64,000 nucleotides of DNA from Candidatus Saccharimonadota bacterium (GTDB lineage Bacteria > Patescibacteriota > Saccharimonadia > Saccharimonadales > Saccharimonadaceae), in the NCBI GenBank assembly GCA_017514975.1, contig JAFWIF010000035.1, positions 1-64,000 on the forward strand, given 5' to 3'. Positions 25,898 through 34,967 of the stretch are shown here, one piece after another. Position 1 is the first letter of the stretch, and each line of letters starts with the position of its first letter. The translations under genes and the position numbers were made by a program. The notes below the pieces were generated by a model. That model was not told where the DNA came from and ran no database searches. It saw only the letters and a program-made list of their open reading frames with translations.

Positions 25898-26539
25898 TCA
25901 AAAGATTCTGATTCCAGAGAATGGCCAGATTCGTACCGCCGCTGGTCCTATGATGCGACAAAATGGCACTGTGCCAAGCCCGTTGCGTGAGTCGTACGAG
26001 TGCGACCCTTCGCGGTTGTCGCCGCTTACGAAAATCTCACCGTCCGGGACGACGATATTTATACTACCCGAAACATTTTCTTTTGGTCCATCTTGAGCCG
26101 ACTTGCGCGTTTCGTCGTCTGGCGAAAAGCCCTCTGGGTGTTCCGTATTGTATACGGTCAATTTGCCGTCTTTTACCTTAACGCGCTCGCCGGGAAAAGC
26201 TATCACGCGCTTCACGAGGTATTGTTCTTGTGTGTCCGAAGGCGCTTCGCAGTTGGTCATCGTCGTATTGCCGCCATTCGCAAAAACAATAATCTGACCG
26301 CGTTGAGGTATATATTCCTTACTTGCGAGATGCGCAAGGCTTGGCGGAACGCGGTTTACGATAATTCGGTCGCCTGAGTGGAGTGTATTTTCCATACTTC
26401 CTCCTACGACGTTATAGCTCCGAAAAACAAAGCTTTGCAAAATAAACGTTCCAAGTACGACCGCGCCTACGAATCCTAAGAAACTTAAGATATCTTTTAG
26501 CGCAGGATATTTTTGTCCAAATGTTGGCTTTGTCTCCAT
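25898..26539 (-). CDS. lepB: Signal peptidase I
   Basis: Cleaves signal peptides of exported proteins at the outer face of the membrane. One N-terminal helix (about residues 17-38), the catalytic Ser in NVVGGSMENTLHSGD, the general-base Lys in YLVKRVIAFPGE and the conserved GDNREGSHSYDSRNGLG are present. Start ATG at 26539 (METKPTF) is chosen over one 18 nt upstream because the upstream one would overlap the -10 box. Product 213 aa. Its clients here include at least five secreted proteins of this window. Confidence 0.95.
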   Translation of the reverse strand: METKPTFGQKYPALKDILSFLGFVGAVVLGTFILQSFVFRSYNVVGGSMENTLHSGDRIIVNRVPPSLAHLASKEYIPQRGQIIVFANGGNTTMTNCEAPSDTQEQYLVKRVIAFPGERVKVKDGKLTVYNTEHPEGFSPDDETRKSAQDGPKENVSGSINIVVPDGEIFVSGDNREGSHSYDSRNGLGTVPFCRIIGPAAVRIWPFSGIRIF

Positions 26540-26547
26540 TATATTTG

Positions 26548-26553
26548 ATTTTA
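26548..26553 (-). promoter_or_regulatory. Extended -10 box, lepB
   Basis: Minus strand TGCTAAAAT, 8 nt before the ATG at 26539. Confidence 0.68.
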
Positions 26554-26589
26554 GCACAATCGCTACTAAACCGCACGGTCGATTCGTGC

Positions 26590-26595
26590 TATAAT
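26590..26595 (+). promoter_or_regulatory. Extended -10 box, 259-aa membrane protein
   Basis: TGCTATAAT, 11 nt before the ATG; no ribosome site. Confidence 0.65.
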
Positions 26596-26606
26596 TATTT
26601 AGAACT

Positions 26607-27386
26607 ATGGCTGATTATGTGATGCTACGACGCAGTCGTAATATGTTTAGCGCGATTCTGCATGTCGTTTTAAATATTACTCTGGCTGTTTTTTCAACCG
26701 CTCTAACCGTGATTAGCGGCAACTGGGTATTTGGAGTATTACTTGTCCTATTGTCTAAATGGCGCGTTGTTGCGGTGCGCCCGCGCTACTGGTGGCTTAA
26801 TCTCAAGGCAAATATCGTCGATTTTACGGTTGGGATTAGTCTTGCTCTATTGGTTTATTTGGTGGGCGTCGATTCTTTGAATGTCTGGCACGTTATCTTT
26901 ACGGCAATTTATGCGGTTTGGCTCACCGTTATTAAACCGCGCAGCTCTCCCTTGATGACCGAAATGCAGTCTTTATTTGCCGTTTTTTTTGGATCCTTTG
27001 CCGTCGCGCTTCTGACTGCCTCGATTGATCCGCTTGTCGGTGTCGCGATTAGTTTTGTGATTGGTTACGGAGCGGCTCGCCATATCTTCATGCAAGGAGA
27101 AGATCATGATTTCACGCTAACCACATTTATCTTTGGGCTGATTCTTTCTGAGTTGAGTTGGGTATTTTATCATTGGTCTATCGTTTATCGACTTGGGGCC
27201 TTTGCGATTCCTCAATTTCCAATTGCCAGTACTTTGATTTTTTTCCTGTTCGTACGCGGTTATCGCTCGGCCTTACGTCACGATGGCAAAATTCGCCTCG
27301 ACGACATCCTCTTTCCTGCGCTTTTTTCAGTTTCGCTTATATTAATAATGGTATTATTCTTTTCGGAAGCAAGCTTTAATATTTAG
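26607..27386 (+). CDS. Polytopic membrane protein of unknown function (259 aa)
   Basis: About seven or eight hydrophobic segments cover nearly the whole protein (for example NITLAVFSTALTVI, DFTVGISLALLVYLV, FPALFSVSLILIMVLFF). A short basic N-terminus (MLRRSRNMF) and a hydrophilic loop near residues 220-232 (RSALRHDGKIRLDD) suggest the orientation. I do not recognise the family. It is followed after 17 nt by htrA and probably forms an operon with it, so a link with envelope quality control is possible. Divergent from lepB. Confidence 0.8.
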   Translation: MADYVMLRRSRNMFSAILHVVLNITLAVFSTALTVISGNWVFGVLLVLLSKWRVVAVRPRYWWLNLKANIVDFTVGISLALLVYLVGVDSLNVWHVIFTAIYAVWLTVIKPRSSPLMTEMQSLFAVFFGSFAVALLTASIDPLVGVAISFVIGYGAARHIFMQGEDHDFTLTTFIFGLILSELSWVFYHWSIVYRLGAFAIPQFPIASTLIFFLFVRGYRSALRHDGKIRLDDILFPALFSVSLILIMVLFFSEASFNI

Positions 27387-27403
27387 TAAGACAAAGGAGG
27401 TTT

Positions 27404-28699
27404 ATGAGTGAAACATCGTCATCAAGTCAAAATCATTTAGCTGATCAATCAGCGCAGACGCAGGGAAATCCCACGTCTCATGATTGGCGCAACTATCGTT
27501 CGCCAGCATCTACTACGCACGCCGCGCACCCTGTAAAAACCTCTAAGCCACGCACGGCGTCGTCGCCAGCCACTCCGCTCGCCATCTTTGCACTCCTGCT
27601 TGGCGCCATTGGCTGCACGCTTGGAGTTATTGCAGCGCTTAATTCTTTCAATGCGAGCAATGCGAATACTCCCTCGCAAACTGCGAACAATGCTAGCTAT
27701 TATTCTGGCAATTCCGCCGAATTTAAGGAGACTTCGATTGCGAGTATTGCCAATAAAGTGACCCCTGCCGTGGTATCAATTGTCGCAGAAAGTTATTCGC
27801 CGACCAACTTCTTTAACTACTTTAGTGATTCGACCACGCAATCCGCAGGTACGGGCATGATCGTTTCGACGGATGGCTATATTTTAACCAATAAACATGT
27901 CGTCTCGGGCGCTTCCGGCTTCAAGGTAATTACTGACTCTGGCGATACCTATGAAGATGTTGAGGTTGTCGGCACCGATCCTCTCAATGATCTTGCTTTT
28001 CTCAAGATTAATGGCGTATCCGATCTGCCCACGGTAACGCTTGGCGACTCCAAGACTATTGCGGCCGGACAGCCAGTTCTTGCTATTGGCAATGCGCTTG
28101 GCGCATACCAGAACTCTGTCACGCAAGGTATCGTTAGCGGTACTGGTCGCAGTCTTGCTGCTAGCAATTCGGATGGTTCGGGAACAGAAACCTTGACCGA
28201 TATGATCCAAACCGATGCTGCAATCAATCCCGGAAATTCTGGAGGTCCACTCGTCAACGCGGCGGGTGATGTTATAGGTATCAATACTGCTGTTTCTGCG
28301 TCTGCACAGGGCTTAGGTTTTGCAATTCCAATTGCGGCAGCTAAAGGTATGCTCCATAGTCTCATCGAAGACGGCACTGCGGCTCGCGCTTATCTTGGCG
28401 TCGCCTATATTACTCTTACTGCCGACATTGCAAAAACCTACGACCTCCCCGTCAATCAAGGCGCTTATCTGCATAGCGCCAACAGTCGCGCCGCCATTGC
28501 TAGCGGCGGTCCAGCCGACAAAGCCGGTTTACGCGCCGACGATATCATCACGAAGGTTGGCGATGTCGAGATCGGTCATGCCGGGTCAATCTTGACTTTA
28601 GTTGGCGAATATAAGGCTGGCGATACGGTTCAGATTACGTATTTGCGCGGCGACAAAACGCATACCACCAACCTTACGCTTGGCGCGTACGACGAATAG
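27404..28699 (+). CDS. HtrA/DegP-like serine protease (S1C)
   Basis: Membrane-tethered protease-chaperone for misfolded proteins outside the cytoplasm. AAAGGAGG lies three bases before the ATG. A Ser/Pro-rich cytoplasmic stretch (1-60), one helix (about 61-85), then the trypsin-like domain with the triad His in ILTNKHVVSG, Asp in NDLAFLKING and Ser in INPGNSGGPLVN, and a C-terminal PDZ domain (about 325-425; GPADKAGLRADDIITKVGDV). The 431-aa length with one PDZ matches HtrA of Gram-positives. Second gene of a likely two-gene operon. Confidence 0.95.
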   Translation: MSETSSSSQNHLADQSAQTQGNPTSHDWRNYRSPASTTHAAHPVKTSKPRTASSPATPLAIFALLLGAIGCTLGVIAALNSFNASNANTPSQTANNASYYSGNSAEFKETSIASIANKVTPAVVSIVAESYSPTNFFNYFSDSTTQSAGTGMIVSTDGYILTNKHVVSGASGFKVITDSGDTYEDVEVVGTDPLNDLAFLKINGVSDLPTVTLGDSKTIAAGQPVLAIGNALGAYQNSVTQGIVSGTGRSLAASNSDGSGTETLTDMIQTDAAINPGNSGGPLVNAAGDVIGINTAVSASAQGLGFAIPIAAAKGMLHSLIEDGTAARAYLGVAYITLTADIAKTYDLPVNQGAYLHSANSRAAIASGGPADKAGLRADDIITKVGDVEIGHAGSILTLVGEYKAGDTVQITYLRGDKTHTTNLTLGAYDE

Positions 28700-28783
28700 C
28701 TATCGACGCACGCAACACGACGCTCAGCGCGTATGGCCCGCCATAGATGCCATTAATGTTCTCTGGCAAGCTGCTTTCTATGC

Positions 28784-28789
28784 TATACT
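28784..28789 (+). promoter_or_regulatory. Extended -10 box, aspS
   Basis: TGCTATACT, 8 nt before the ATG at 28798. Confidence 0.7.
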
Positions 28790-28797
28790 TTAAGAGT

Positions 28798-30567
28798 ATG
28801 AGAACACTTGTTAAGAATCTTGATTTACACTCTAAAAGCGTCACTCTTTCCGGCTGGGTGAATTCGCGCCGTGATCATGGCGGTCTTATTTTCATTGATT
28901 TGCGCGATCATACTGGCGTAGTTCAGTTAGTCGTCGACCCTCGGACTGCCGATGCCTTTCGTCTTGCTGAGACTTTACGCGACGAATACGTTATCACTGC
29001 GAGTGGCACTGTGCGCAAGCGCGCTGCGGGTCTCGAAAATCCGAATATTCCAACTGGAACAATCGAGCTTGTCGTGAGTTCGTTGACGCTACTGAATCGC
29101 TCGGCGCCTTTGCCGGTACCGACACACGACGATGGTCAGAAGGTCGGCGAAGAGCTACGCTTAAAATATCGCTATCTCGACTTGCGTCGCCCCTCGATGC
29201 AGGAGCGCCTCGTGCGTCGTTCTCGGTTTTACAAATACTTGCGTGATTTTATGGAGAAGAACGAATTTATCGAAGTTACGACCCCTATTCTCGCCAACTC
29301 GTCCCCAGAGGGCGCACGCGACTTCTTGGTACCATCGCGACTTCATCCAGGTCAATTTTATGCATTGCCGCAGGCCCCGCAACAGTTTAAACAGCTTCTT
29401 ATGGTAGGTGGCGTACCGCGTTATTATCAAATCGCGACTTGTTTTCGCGACGAAGACCCTCGCGCCGATCGACTGTATGGCGATTTCTATCAACTCGACC
29501 TCGAAATGTCATTTGTTGACGACGGCGAAGTTGTTCGACAAACCGTCGAGCCGTTGATGAAGCAGCTTGTCACCAAATTTGCCGGCAAAAAATTACTCAA
29601 CGATGCGATTCCGCGCCTATCTTATCGTGATGCTATTGAGATTTACGGTACCGATAAGCCGGATTTGCGCTACGATATGCATCTTATCGACCTTACTGAC
29701 GATTTAGCGAATACAAAGTTTGCAGTATTTGCAAAAGCCGAATGCGTCAAGGCGATTTGCGTGAAAGCGGGTGCTGATTTGTCTCGATCGCAAATTGACA
29801 ATTTTACCAACCAAGCTCGCTCGCTCGGCGCAGGTGGCTTAGCCTATCTTACCTATACGGAAGACGGCGTCAAGTCGCCGATTGCGAAATTCTTGAGCGA
29901 GGAAGAACTCGACGCGATTCGGCAAAAAACCGGAGCTCAGCCAGGCGATGCCGTTTTCTTTGGTGCCGATACACGCACGCTCGTTAATAAAGTCCTCGGC
30001 CAATTGCGCATTGCCTTCGCGGATCATTTTTCGCTAAAAGACCCTAATACTGTTGCATTATGCTGGGTGGTCGATTTTCCATTTTACGAATGGGATGACG
30101 GCGCCGACAAACTAGACTTTGGTCACAACCCGTTCTCGATGCCAAAGGGCGGACTTGTCGCACTGGACTCCGCCAAGACGGATGCCGACAAGCTCGCGAT
30201 TCTCGCCGACCAGTTCGATATGGTGATGAATGGCTACGAAATATGCTCTGGTGCTGTGCGTAATCATAACCCAGACATAACTTACAAAGCATTTTCGTTG
30301 CTCGGCTTTGATCGTGATTACGTTGATTCGCGCTTTAGTGGGATGCTTAACGCATTCAAGTACGGCGCTCCGCCGCACGCTGGTTGCGCTTTTGGTATTG
30401 ATCGGATTTTTATGGTTCTCGAAGATGCAACCAATATACGCGATATTATCGCTTTTCCAAAAAACGGATCCGGCGTCGATCTTATGATGGAGTCGCCGGC
30501 ATTGGTCGACGATTACCAGCTCGACGACTTAGGCTTAGCTCGCAAAGAAGACGAGGGCGAGGACTGA
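28798..30567 (+). CDS. aspS: Aspartyl-tRNA synthetase
   Basis: Charges tRNA-Asp (and tRNA-Asn if non-discriminating). The start at 28798 (MRTLVKNLDLHSKSV) is fixed by the promoter; 17 in-frame codons further upstream lie across the -10 box. N-terminal OB anticodon-binding fold (SGWVNSRRDHGGLIFIDLRD), then class II motif 2 (ATCFRDEDPRADRLYGDF) and motif 3 (AFGIDRIFMVLEDATNIRD), with the bacterial GAD insertion domain between. 589 aa is the usual bacterial length. Motif 2 has LYGDFYQLD where most bacterial enzymes have QPEFTQID. Its stop overlaps the next ATG (TGATG). Confidence 0.96.
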   Translation: MRTLVKNLDLHSKSVTLSGWVNSRRDHGGLIFIDLRDHTGVVQLVVDPRTADAFRLAETLRDEYVITASGTVRKRAAGLENPNIPTGTIELVVSSLTLLNRSAPLPVPTHDDGQKVGEELRLKYRYLDLRRPSMQERLVRRSRFYKYLRDFMEKNEFIEVTTPILANSSPEGARDFLVPSRLHPGQFYALPQAPQQFKQLLMVGGVPRYYQIATCFRDEDPRADRLYGDFYQLDLEMSFVDDGEVVRQTVEPLMKQLVTKFAGKKLLNDAIPRLSYRDAIEIYGTDKPDLRYDMHLIDLTDDLANTKFAVFAKAECVKAICVKAGADLSRSQIDNFTNQARSLGAGGLAYLTYTEDGVKSPIAKFLSEEELDAIRQKTGAQPGDAVFFGADTRTLVNKVLGQLRIAFADHFSLKDPNTVALCWVVDFPFYEWDDGADKLDFGHNPFSMPKGGLVALDSAKTDADKLAILADQFDMVMNGYEICSGAVRNHNPDITYKAFSLLGFDRDYVDSRFSGMLNAFKYGAPPHAGCAFGIDRIFMVLEDATNIRDIIAFPKNGSGVDLMMESPALVDDYQLDDLGLARKEDEGED

Positions 30568-31109
30568 TGTCTAAGGGAAGGAGACTAGTATTTCTTACTA
30601 GCTTAATTGCGCTATGCCTCAGTCTCTCGTGCGGCGCTAATTTATTTGCTTCCAGCGAGTCGACGCCGACCCTTTCCGACGAACAGATTGGCCTAATCTC
30701 TCAGAATTGTTCTAGTATTAAGCTCCAGCTGCAAAAGATTCAGCGCACCGATGCCAAAAGTCGTGTCAATCTCGGCAGCCGTTACGAGCGTCTCTCGTCC
30801 GAGCTGATGCTCAATCTAAATCTACGCCTCGTCAAAGGCAATCATGCAAGCTCTACGCTTGCCAAACAGCAGACTACTTTTATCAACGAACGCGAGCGTT
30901 TTCGCAATGACTACATTGGCTACTCTCAGGCTCTCGATTCGTTGATTGCGATCGATTGTCGCGCAAAGCCACAGAAATTCTATGACCAACTTGTACTCAC
31001 GCGACGCAAGCGTGCCGATATCGCCAAAAGTATGAGGCGCATAGAGGGCATTATTGAGAAGCATCGCGTAGCTGTTGAAAGTCTGAAAGAGGAGTTTATG
31101 CATGAGTAA
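30567..31109 (+). CDS. Secreted or membrane-anchored helical protein (180 aa)
   Basis: No family recognised. Begins with a signal peptide or anchor (RLVFLTSLIALCLSLSCGAN); the LSLSC could be a poor lipobox but lacks the usual Leu at -3. The rest is predicted alpha-helical with regularly spaced Lys/Arg and Leu, and two Cys (about residues 48 and 130) that could form a disulfide outside. The start codon overlaps the aspS stop by one base and its end overlaps the next gene by 8 nt, so aspS and two small envelope proteins form one coupled operon. The 8-nt overlaps suggest that this and the next protein act together. Confidence 0.78.
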   Translation: MSKGRRLVFLTSLIALCLSLSCGANLFASSESTPTLSDEQIGLISQNCSSIKLQLQKIQRTDAKSRVNLGSRYERLSSELMLNLNLRLVKGNHASSTLAKQQTTFINERERFRNDYIGYSQALDSLIAIDCRAKPQKFYDQLVLTRRKRADIAKSMRRIEGIIEKHRVAVESLKEEFMHE

Positions 31110-31524
31110 TCAAGACGCTCTTTCTAACGAGTTGCATTCCCAAAAATCACCCATCAAAACAACTGGTGGCCGCAATCTTGTGTTACTCGGCGTCGGTTCC
31201 GTGGCGATTGCGCTTGTGCTTGTCGCTCTGAGTATCACGATATATCGCGCTAGTGGCGATATTTACCTCGATCGTTCCCGCCCAGGATATATTTCCGAAG
31301 ATGAAACGCGCGACGACAGCGACACTAGGGGAACATCGTTTTCTAACGAGGGCGCAATTACGGCTCGTGAGCTCGATCTATATCTTGAGCAGCTGGACCA
31401 AATCGAACAATATCTCAATACTAGTTCAGACGCCTTTTCGGAAGCGCCGTTGTCCGATGATGCCTTAGTGATTTCGCCTGATGTTCACGAGGATGTATCG
31501 ACGTCAGAAAACAAACCATTTTAG
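31102..31524 (+). CDS. Small single-helix membrane protein (140 aa)
   Basis: Unrecognised. GAGGAG lies seven bases before the ATG, inside the end of the preceding gene. One transmembrane helix (about residues 26-49, NLVLLGVGSVAIALVLVALS), then an acidic outer domain of about 90 residues with a predicted amphipathic helix (ARELDLYLEQLDQIEQYL). Probably works with the overlapping upstream protein, whose exported helices could pair with it; this is inference from position only. Confidence 0.75.
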   Translation: MSNQDALSNELHSQKSPIKTTGGRNLVLLGVGSVAIALVLVALSITIYRASGDIYLDRSRPGYISEDETRDDSDTRGTSFSNEGAITARELDLYLEQLDQIEQYLNTSSDAFSEAPLSDDALVISPDVHEDVSTSENKPF

Positions 31525-31537
31525 ACAAAACCTTGAC

Positions 31538-32818
31538 TTATTCGTTTGTGCTAGGAGTTTTGCGTTCGCTCGTAATGCTTGCTAGGTTTTCGCGTAGCCA
31601 TTGATCCGCGGGCCCCGCGCTCAATAACACAATCAGCCAGTTTGCCTTATGGAGCTGTTGCAGTTTGTGAATTAAGACTTCGTTCATTTCTGCCGCTTCG
31701 GCTTTTTCGTGGTCGTCTAATTCCTTGATTAAAGTATCAGCGCTTAGTATCTCAAGCTGCGGATCTTCGCGCGTTAAATAAGTTGGGAGCCAAAAAATTT
31801 TACCTGCATCAGTAAATGCATTCTTATATTCGCGACGAATTTCGTGTTGGCGTGTGTTTTGATGCGGCTGGTAAATGACTGCAACTCCACCGTAATGGTC
31901 GCGCTCCTTCAATTCACGCGCCATTTCCAGAGTCAGTGCAATTTCGGACGGATGGTGCCCGTAGTCAGATATTACTCCTCGTTCAATTTTCTCAAAGCGC
32001 CTTCCTGCACCAGGAAAGCGATTAATCGCGTCGAGAATCGAGGCTTGGTTTGGTGTCTTTTCTGTGTTTTTTTGCGACTTCTTTAAAATTGTTCCAAAAC
32101 ATCGTACGGCCAGGCTTCCGTCTATACGCCGCAAGGCGCCAATCAGATTAACGCCGTGCATTAATGTTGTATTTTTTACAACGTTATCGCTCTGACTTTC
32201 AAATTTTCTAAACGCCGCTTGGTAATCTTCGCGCGTTGGGTAGATATCGGGATGATCGTAATCAATTGTCGTAATCGCGCTAATGTATGGATGGAACGCG
32301 AGAAAGTTCCGATCGTACTCATCGGCTTCGTAAATAAAATATTCAGATTCTGCATCATATTTTCCGCTTTCTGCCCAACCAAGCGTCGTGCCGACTAGGT
32401 AGCTTACCGGAATATTGAGCGTCTTAAAAAGCCATACCAGCATCGCAGTTGTCGTTGTCTTGCCATGCGTTCCCGCTATTGCGACCATCTTTAAATTCTT
32501 AATACGAATCAGCTCTGCGAGAAACTCGTCTCGTTTGCTGGTTTTAATATTGCGCTCGCGGGCTATTTGCAGTTCGCGATGTTGTTTTGGCAGGGCAGAT
32601 GTATGCACGAGCCAATCAACGCCAGTCGTTTCGATTTTTTGAATCAAAAAATTTCCATCCTGTTCGCCGTATCGCGCCTCAATGCCTTTTTTATCGAGTT
32701 CATCCGCAATCGCGCCGCGCGTTAAATCAGACCCAAAGACCTCAAAGCCTGCATCGTGCGCTAGTTCGGCGAGTGGACCAATCCCCGTCCCGCTAATTCC
32801 AGAAAAATAAACCTTCAT
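31538..32818 (-). CDS. murC: MurC/Mpl-type UDP-MurNAc ligase, shortened central domain
   Basis: ATP-dependent ligase adding the first amino acid (MurC) or a peptide (Mpl) to UDP-MurNAc in wall synthesis. N-terminal nucleotide fold YFSGISGTGIGPLAELA, the ATP loop AIAGTHGKTTTTAM, the carboxylate site YIYEADEYDRNF-like segment and the C-terminal RFPGAGRRFEKIE plus DYGHHPSEI are all clear. The segment expected between the central sheet and the RRFE motif, with the family's G-HN--N helix, is missing, and the protein is 426 aa rather than about 460. Start ATG at 32818, six bases after TATAAT, is preferred to the TTG just upstream. Confidence 0.88.
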   Translation of the reverse strand: MKVYFSGISGTGIGPLAELAHDAGFEVFGSDLTRGAIADELDKKGIEARYGEQDGNFLIQKIETTGVDWLVHTSALPKQHRELQIARERNIKTSKRDEFLAELIRIKNLKMVAIAGTHGKTTTTAMLVWLFKTLNIPVSYLVGTTLGWAESGKYDAESEYFIYEADEYDRNFLAFHPYISAITTIDYDHPDIYPTREDYQAAFRKFESQSDNVVKNTTLMHGVNLIGALRRIDGSLAVRCFGTILKKSQKNTEKTPNQASILDAINRFPGAGRRFEKIERGVISDYGHHPSEIALTLEMARELKERDHYGGVAVIYQPHQNTRQHEIRREYKNAFTDAGKIFWLPTYLTREDPQLEILSADTLIKELDDHEKAEAAEMNEVLIHKLQQLHKANWLIVLLSAGPADQWLRENLASITSERKTPSTNE

Positions 32819-32824
32819 CAATTT

Positions 32825-32830
32825 ATTATA
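32825..32830 (-). promoter_or_regulatory. -10 box, murC
   Basis: Minus strand TGATATAAT, 6 nt before the ATG at 32818. Confidence 0.7.
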
Positions 32831-32963
32831 TCATCAATCAAAACAGGCATTCTCTCTGTTACTATTCTAAAAATTCCCAACAATTTTTTGAGTATGCTAC
32901 AATAATATTTAAAGAGTTAACTACGGCAATTTAGCCGCTAGATAAAGATTAGGAGTTATTTCG

Positions 32964-34859
32964 GTGCCAGAATACAAAAAGAATGCGAACAACAAGTCGC
33001 GCCAACCCAACAAAGTTCTCAATGGGCTACGCCTCGGCGTGTTTTGGGTGCTTATTTTCATGATTTTTCTCGGATTCGTCTCAATTTTAATGAGTAATAA
33101 TCGCAAGATGAGCGTCGAGGAGAAGGATTTGACCGAAGTGCTGTCGCTCGCAAAAGACGAGAAACTAAAAGAAATCGTTGTGCGTGGCGACGAGCTAGAA
33201 GTTTCGCCTCGCGACGGAACCGATCTTCCAGAAAAGATTATTTCTCGTAAAGATCCCTCTGGTACGCTTCAGGAACAGGGCTTTGCTGAGGTCGTAGAAG
33301 ACGGAAAAGTTGCGATACGCATCGAGGAAAATATTAATGTCTGGAGTACATTTCTCGACGTCACTCTCATTGTCCTTCCGACCGTGTTTGTTATTGGATT
33401 TCTCGTTTATATGATGCGTCAGGCGCAAAGTATGAATAGTCAGTCTATGGGTTTTGGCAAAGCCAAAGCACGCGTTTATGGCAACGAAAAGAAAAAGGTA
33501 ACTTTTGCCGACGTGGCTGGTAACGAAGCCGCAAAACAGGATCTCACCGAGATTGTCGACTTTCTGAAAAATCCCAAAAAATACGAGAAGCTTGGCGCAA
33601 AGATTCCTCGCGGCGTCTTGCTCGCGGGCGACCCCGGTACCGGTAAGACTTTGATGGCTCGTGCGGTTGCCGGAGAGGCTGGTGTACCATTTTTCTCGAT
33701 TTCTGGATCCGAATTCGCCGAAATGTTCGTCGGTGTTGGCGCTTCGCGCGTTCGTGATCTTTTCAGCAAGGCAAAAAAGAACTCCCCAAGCATCATTTTC
33801 ATTGACGAGATTGATGCCGTCGCGCACAAGCGTGACGCTCGTGGCGGCGCGGGACGGGAAGATGAGCAAACGCTTAATCAGATTCTTGTCGAAATGGACG
33901 GTTTCGATAACGAGTCCGGTGTTATTGTCATTGCTGCAACCAACCGCGTCGATATGCTCGACAAAGCCTTGTTGCGCCCCGGTCGTTTCGATCGTCACGT
34001 AAATGTCATGCTGCCCGAACGCAAAGATCGTATCGAGATTCTCAATGTCCACTTCAAGAACAAACCTATTGACAAATCAGTCGATCTCGATGCTTTGGCT
34101 GCTAAGACTGCCGGAAGCAGCGGCGCTGACTTGGCAAATATTGCCAACGAAGCCGCAATCGCCGCCGCTCGCCACAATCACAAGATTATTACAAATGACG
34201 ATATTACCGAAGCTTTTGAGCGTATTGCAATCGGCCCAGAGCGCAAATCAAAAGTCATGAACGATCACGAACGCAAAATTACCGCTTATCATGAAGCTGG
34301 CCATGCTATTGTTGGCCATGTTCTGCCCGACTCCGACCCAGTACATAAGGTCACGATCATTCCTCGTGGACGTACTGGCGGCGTTACTTGGTTTCTTCCG
34401 CCCGAAGATCGTAGCTATAAAAATGTTTTCGAGCTTAAAGACGTACTCGCGCGCGCGATGGGTGGTCGTGTCGCTGAGCGGCTTATTCTCGGCCCTGACG
34501 GTATTACGACCGGCGCAAGTTCCGATTTGCAAAATATCGCACAGCTCGCTCGCGAGATGGTAACCGAAGAAGGTATGGGCGCGCAACTACGCGACCAAGT
34601 GTTTAATACTAACGAGGTAAATTTCTTTGGCGACCGCGCAAAGATCTATTCCGAAAAGACTTCCGAATTGATTGATGCCGAGATTGAAGCTTTAGGGAAA
34701 GAGGCAAATCAACGCGCAGAGGCAATTTTGAAGGCCAACAAAAAGAGCCTAGACGCACTTGCAGAGGCCCTACTAGAGAAAGAAACGCTCGAAAAAGATG
34801 AGGTCGAAAAGATCCTCAAAGATGCAACTTTGCCTGCAGCCGCTAAATTGCACGATTAG
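32964..34859 (+). CDS. ftsH: ATP-dependent zinc metalloprotease FtsH
   Basis: Membrane-bound AAA+ protease degrading damaged membrane and regulatory proteins. The start is GTG, preceded by TTAGGAG. Two N-terminal helices flank a small outer domain (about residues 48-130), then the AAA domain with Walker [17 protein letters not shown], Walker [12 protein letters not shown], and the SRH ([19 protein letters not shown]), then the protease domain with zinc motif [11 protein letters not shown] and the third ligand in the GASSDLQN region. 631 aa is typical. A promoter-like TGCTACAAT lies about 60 nt upstream. Monocistronic. Confidence 0.97.
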   Translation: MPEYKKNANNKSRQPNKVLNGLRLGVFWVLIFMIFLGFVSILMSNNRKMSVEEKDLTEVLSLAKDEKLKEIVVRGDELEVSPRDGTDLPEKIISRKDPSGTLQEQGFAEVVEDGKVAIRIEENINVWSTFLDVTLIVLPTVFVIGFLVYMMRQAQSMNSQSMGFGKAKARVYGNEKKKVTFADVAGNEAAKQDLTEIVDFLKNPKKYEKLGAKIPRGVLLAGDPGTGKTLMARAVAGEAGVPFFSISGSEFAEMFVGVGASRVRDLFSKAKKNSPSIIFIDEIDAVAHKRDARGGAGREDEQTLNQILVEMDGFDNESGVIVIAATNRVDMLDKALLRPGRFDRHVNVMLPERKDRIEILNVHFKNKPIDKSVDLDALAAKTAGSSGADLANIANEAAIAAARHNHKIITNDDITEAFERIAIGPERKSKVMNDHERKITAYHEAGHAIVGHVLPDSDPVHKVTIIPRGRTGGVTWFLPPEDRSYKNVFELKDVLARAMGGRVAERLILGPDGITTGASSDLQNIAQLAREMVTEEGMGAQLRDQVFNTNEVNFFGDRAKIYSEKTSELIDAEIEALGKEANQRAEAILKANKKSLDALAEALLEKETLEKDEVEKILKDATLPAAAKLHD

Positions 34860-34900
34860 TGCACATCCATCTCTCCATTATATCACAAAAGCCTAAAATT

Positions 34901-34937
34901 GTCAAGCATTGACAGAATAGATATCTTGCGATAAAAT
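34901..34937 (+). promoter_or_regulatory. Promoter with the same inverted-repeat operator, NAGPA-like gene
   Basis: GTCAAGCATTGAC (34901-34913) again overlaps the -35 TTGACA (34909-34914); -10 TAAAAT (34932-34937) after 17 nt. Confidence 0.75.
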
Positions 34938-34947
34938 AAATTCAAAC

Positions 34948-34964
34948 AGGTCAAAAATAAACAT
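34948..34964 (+). promoter_or_regulatory. AGGTCAAAA leader element, copy B
   Basis: AGGTCAAAAATAAACAT ends a few bases before the start codon; no Shine-Dalgarno sequence is present here. Confidence 0.55.
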
Positions 34965-34967
34965 CAA

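Noticed and set aside
30567-30650. Lipoprotein signal in the 180-aa protein
   Set aside because: The residue three before Cys is Ser rather than Leu/Val/Ile, so a lipobox is not supported; kept as an ordinary signal peptide or anchor.
33195-34052. Minus-strand 285-aa open frame opposite ftsH
   Set aside because: It lies wholly within the ftsH coding region, has no ribosome site, and its translation is low in sense motifs.
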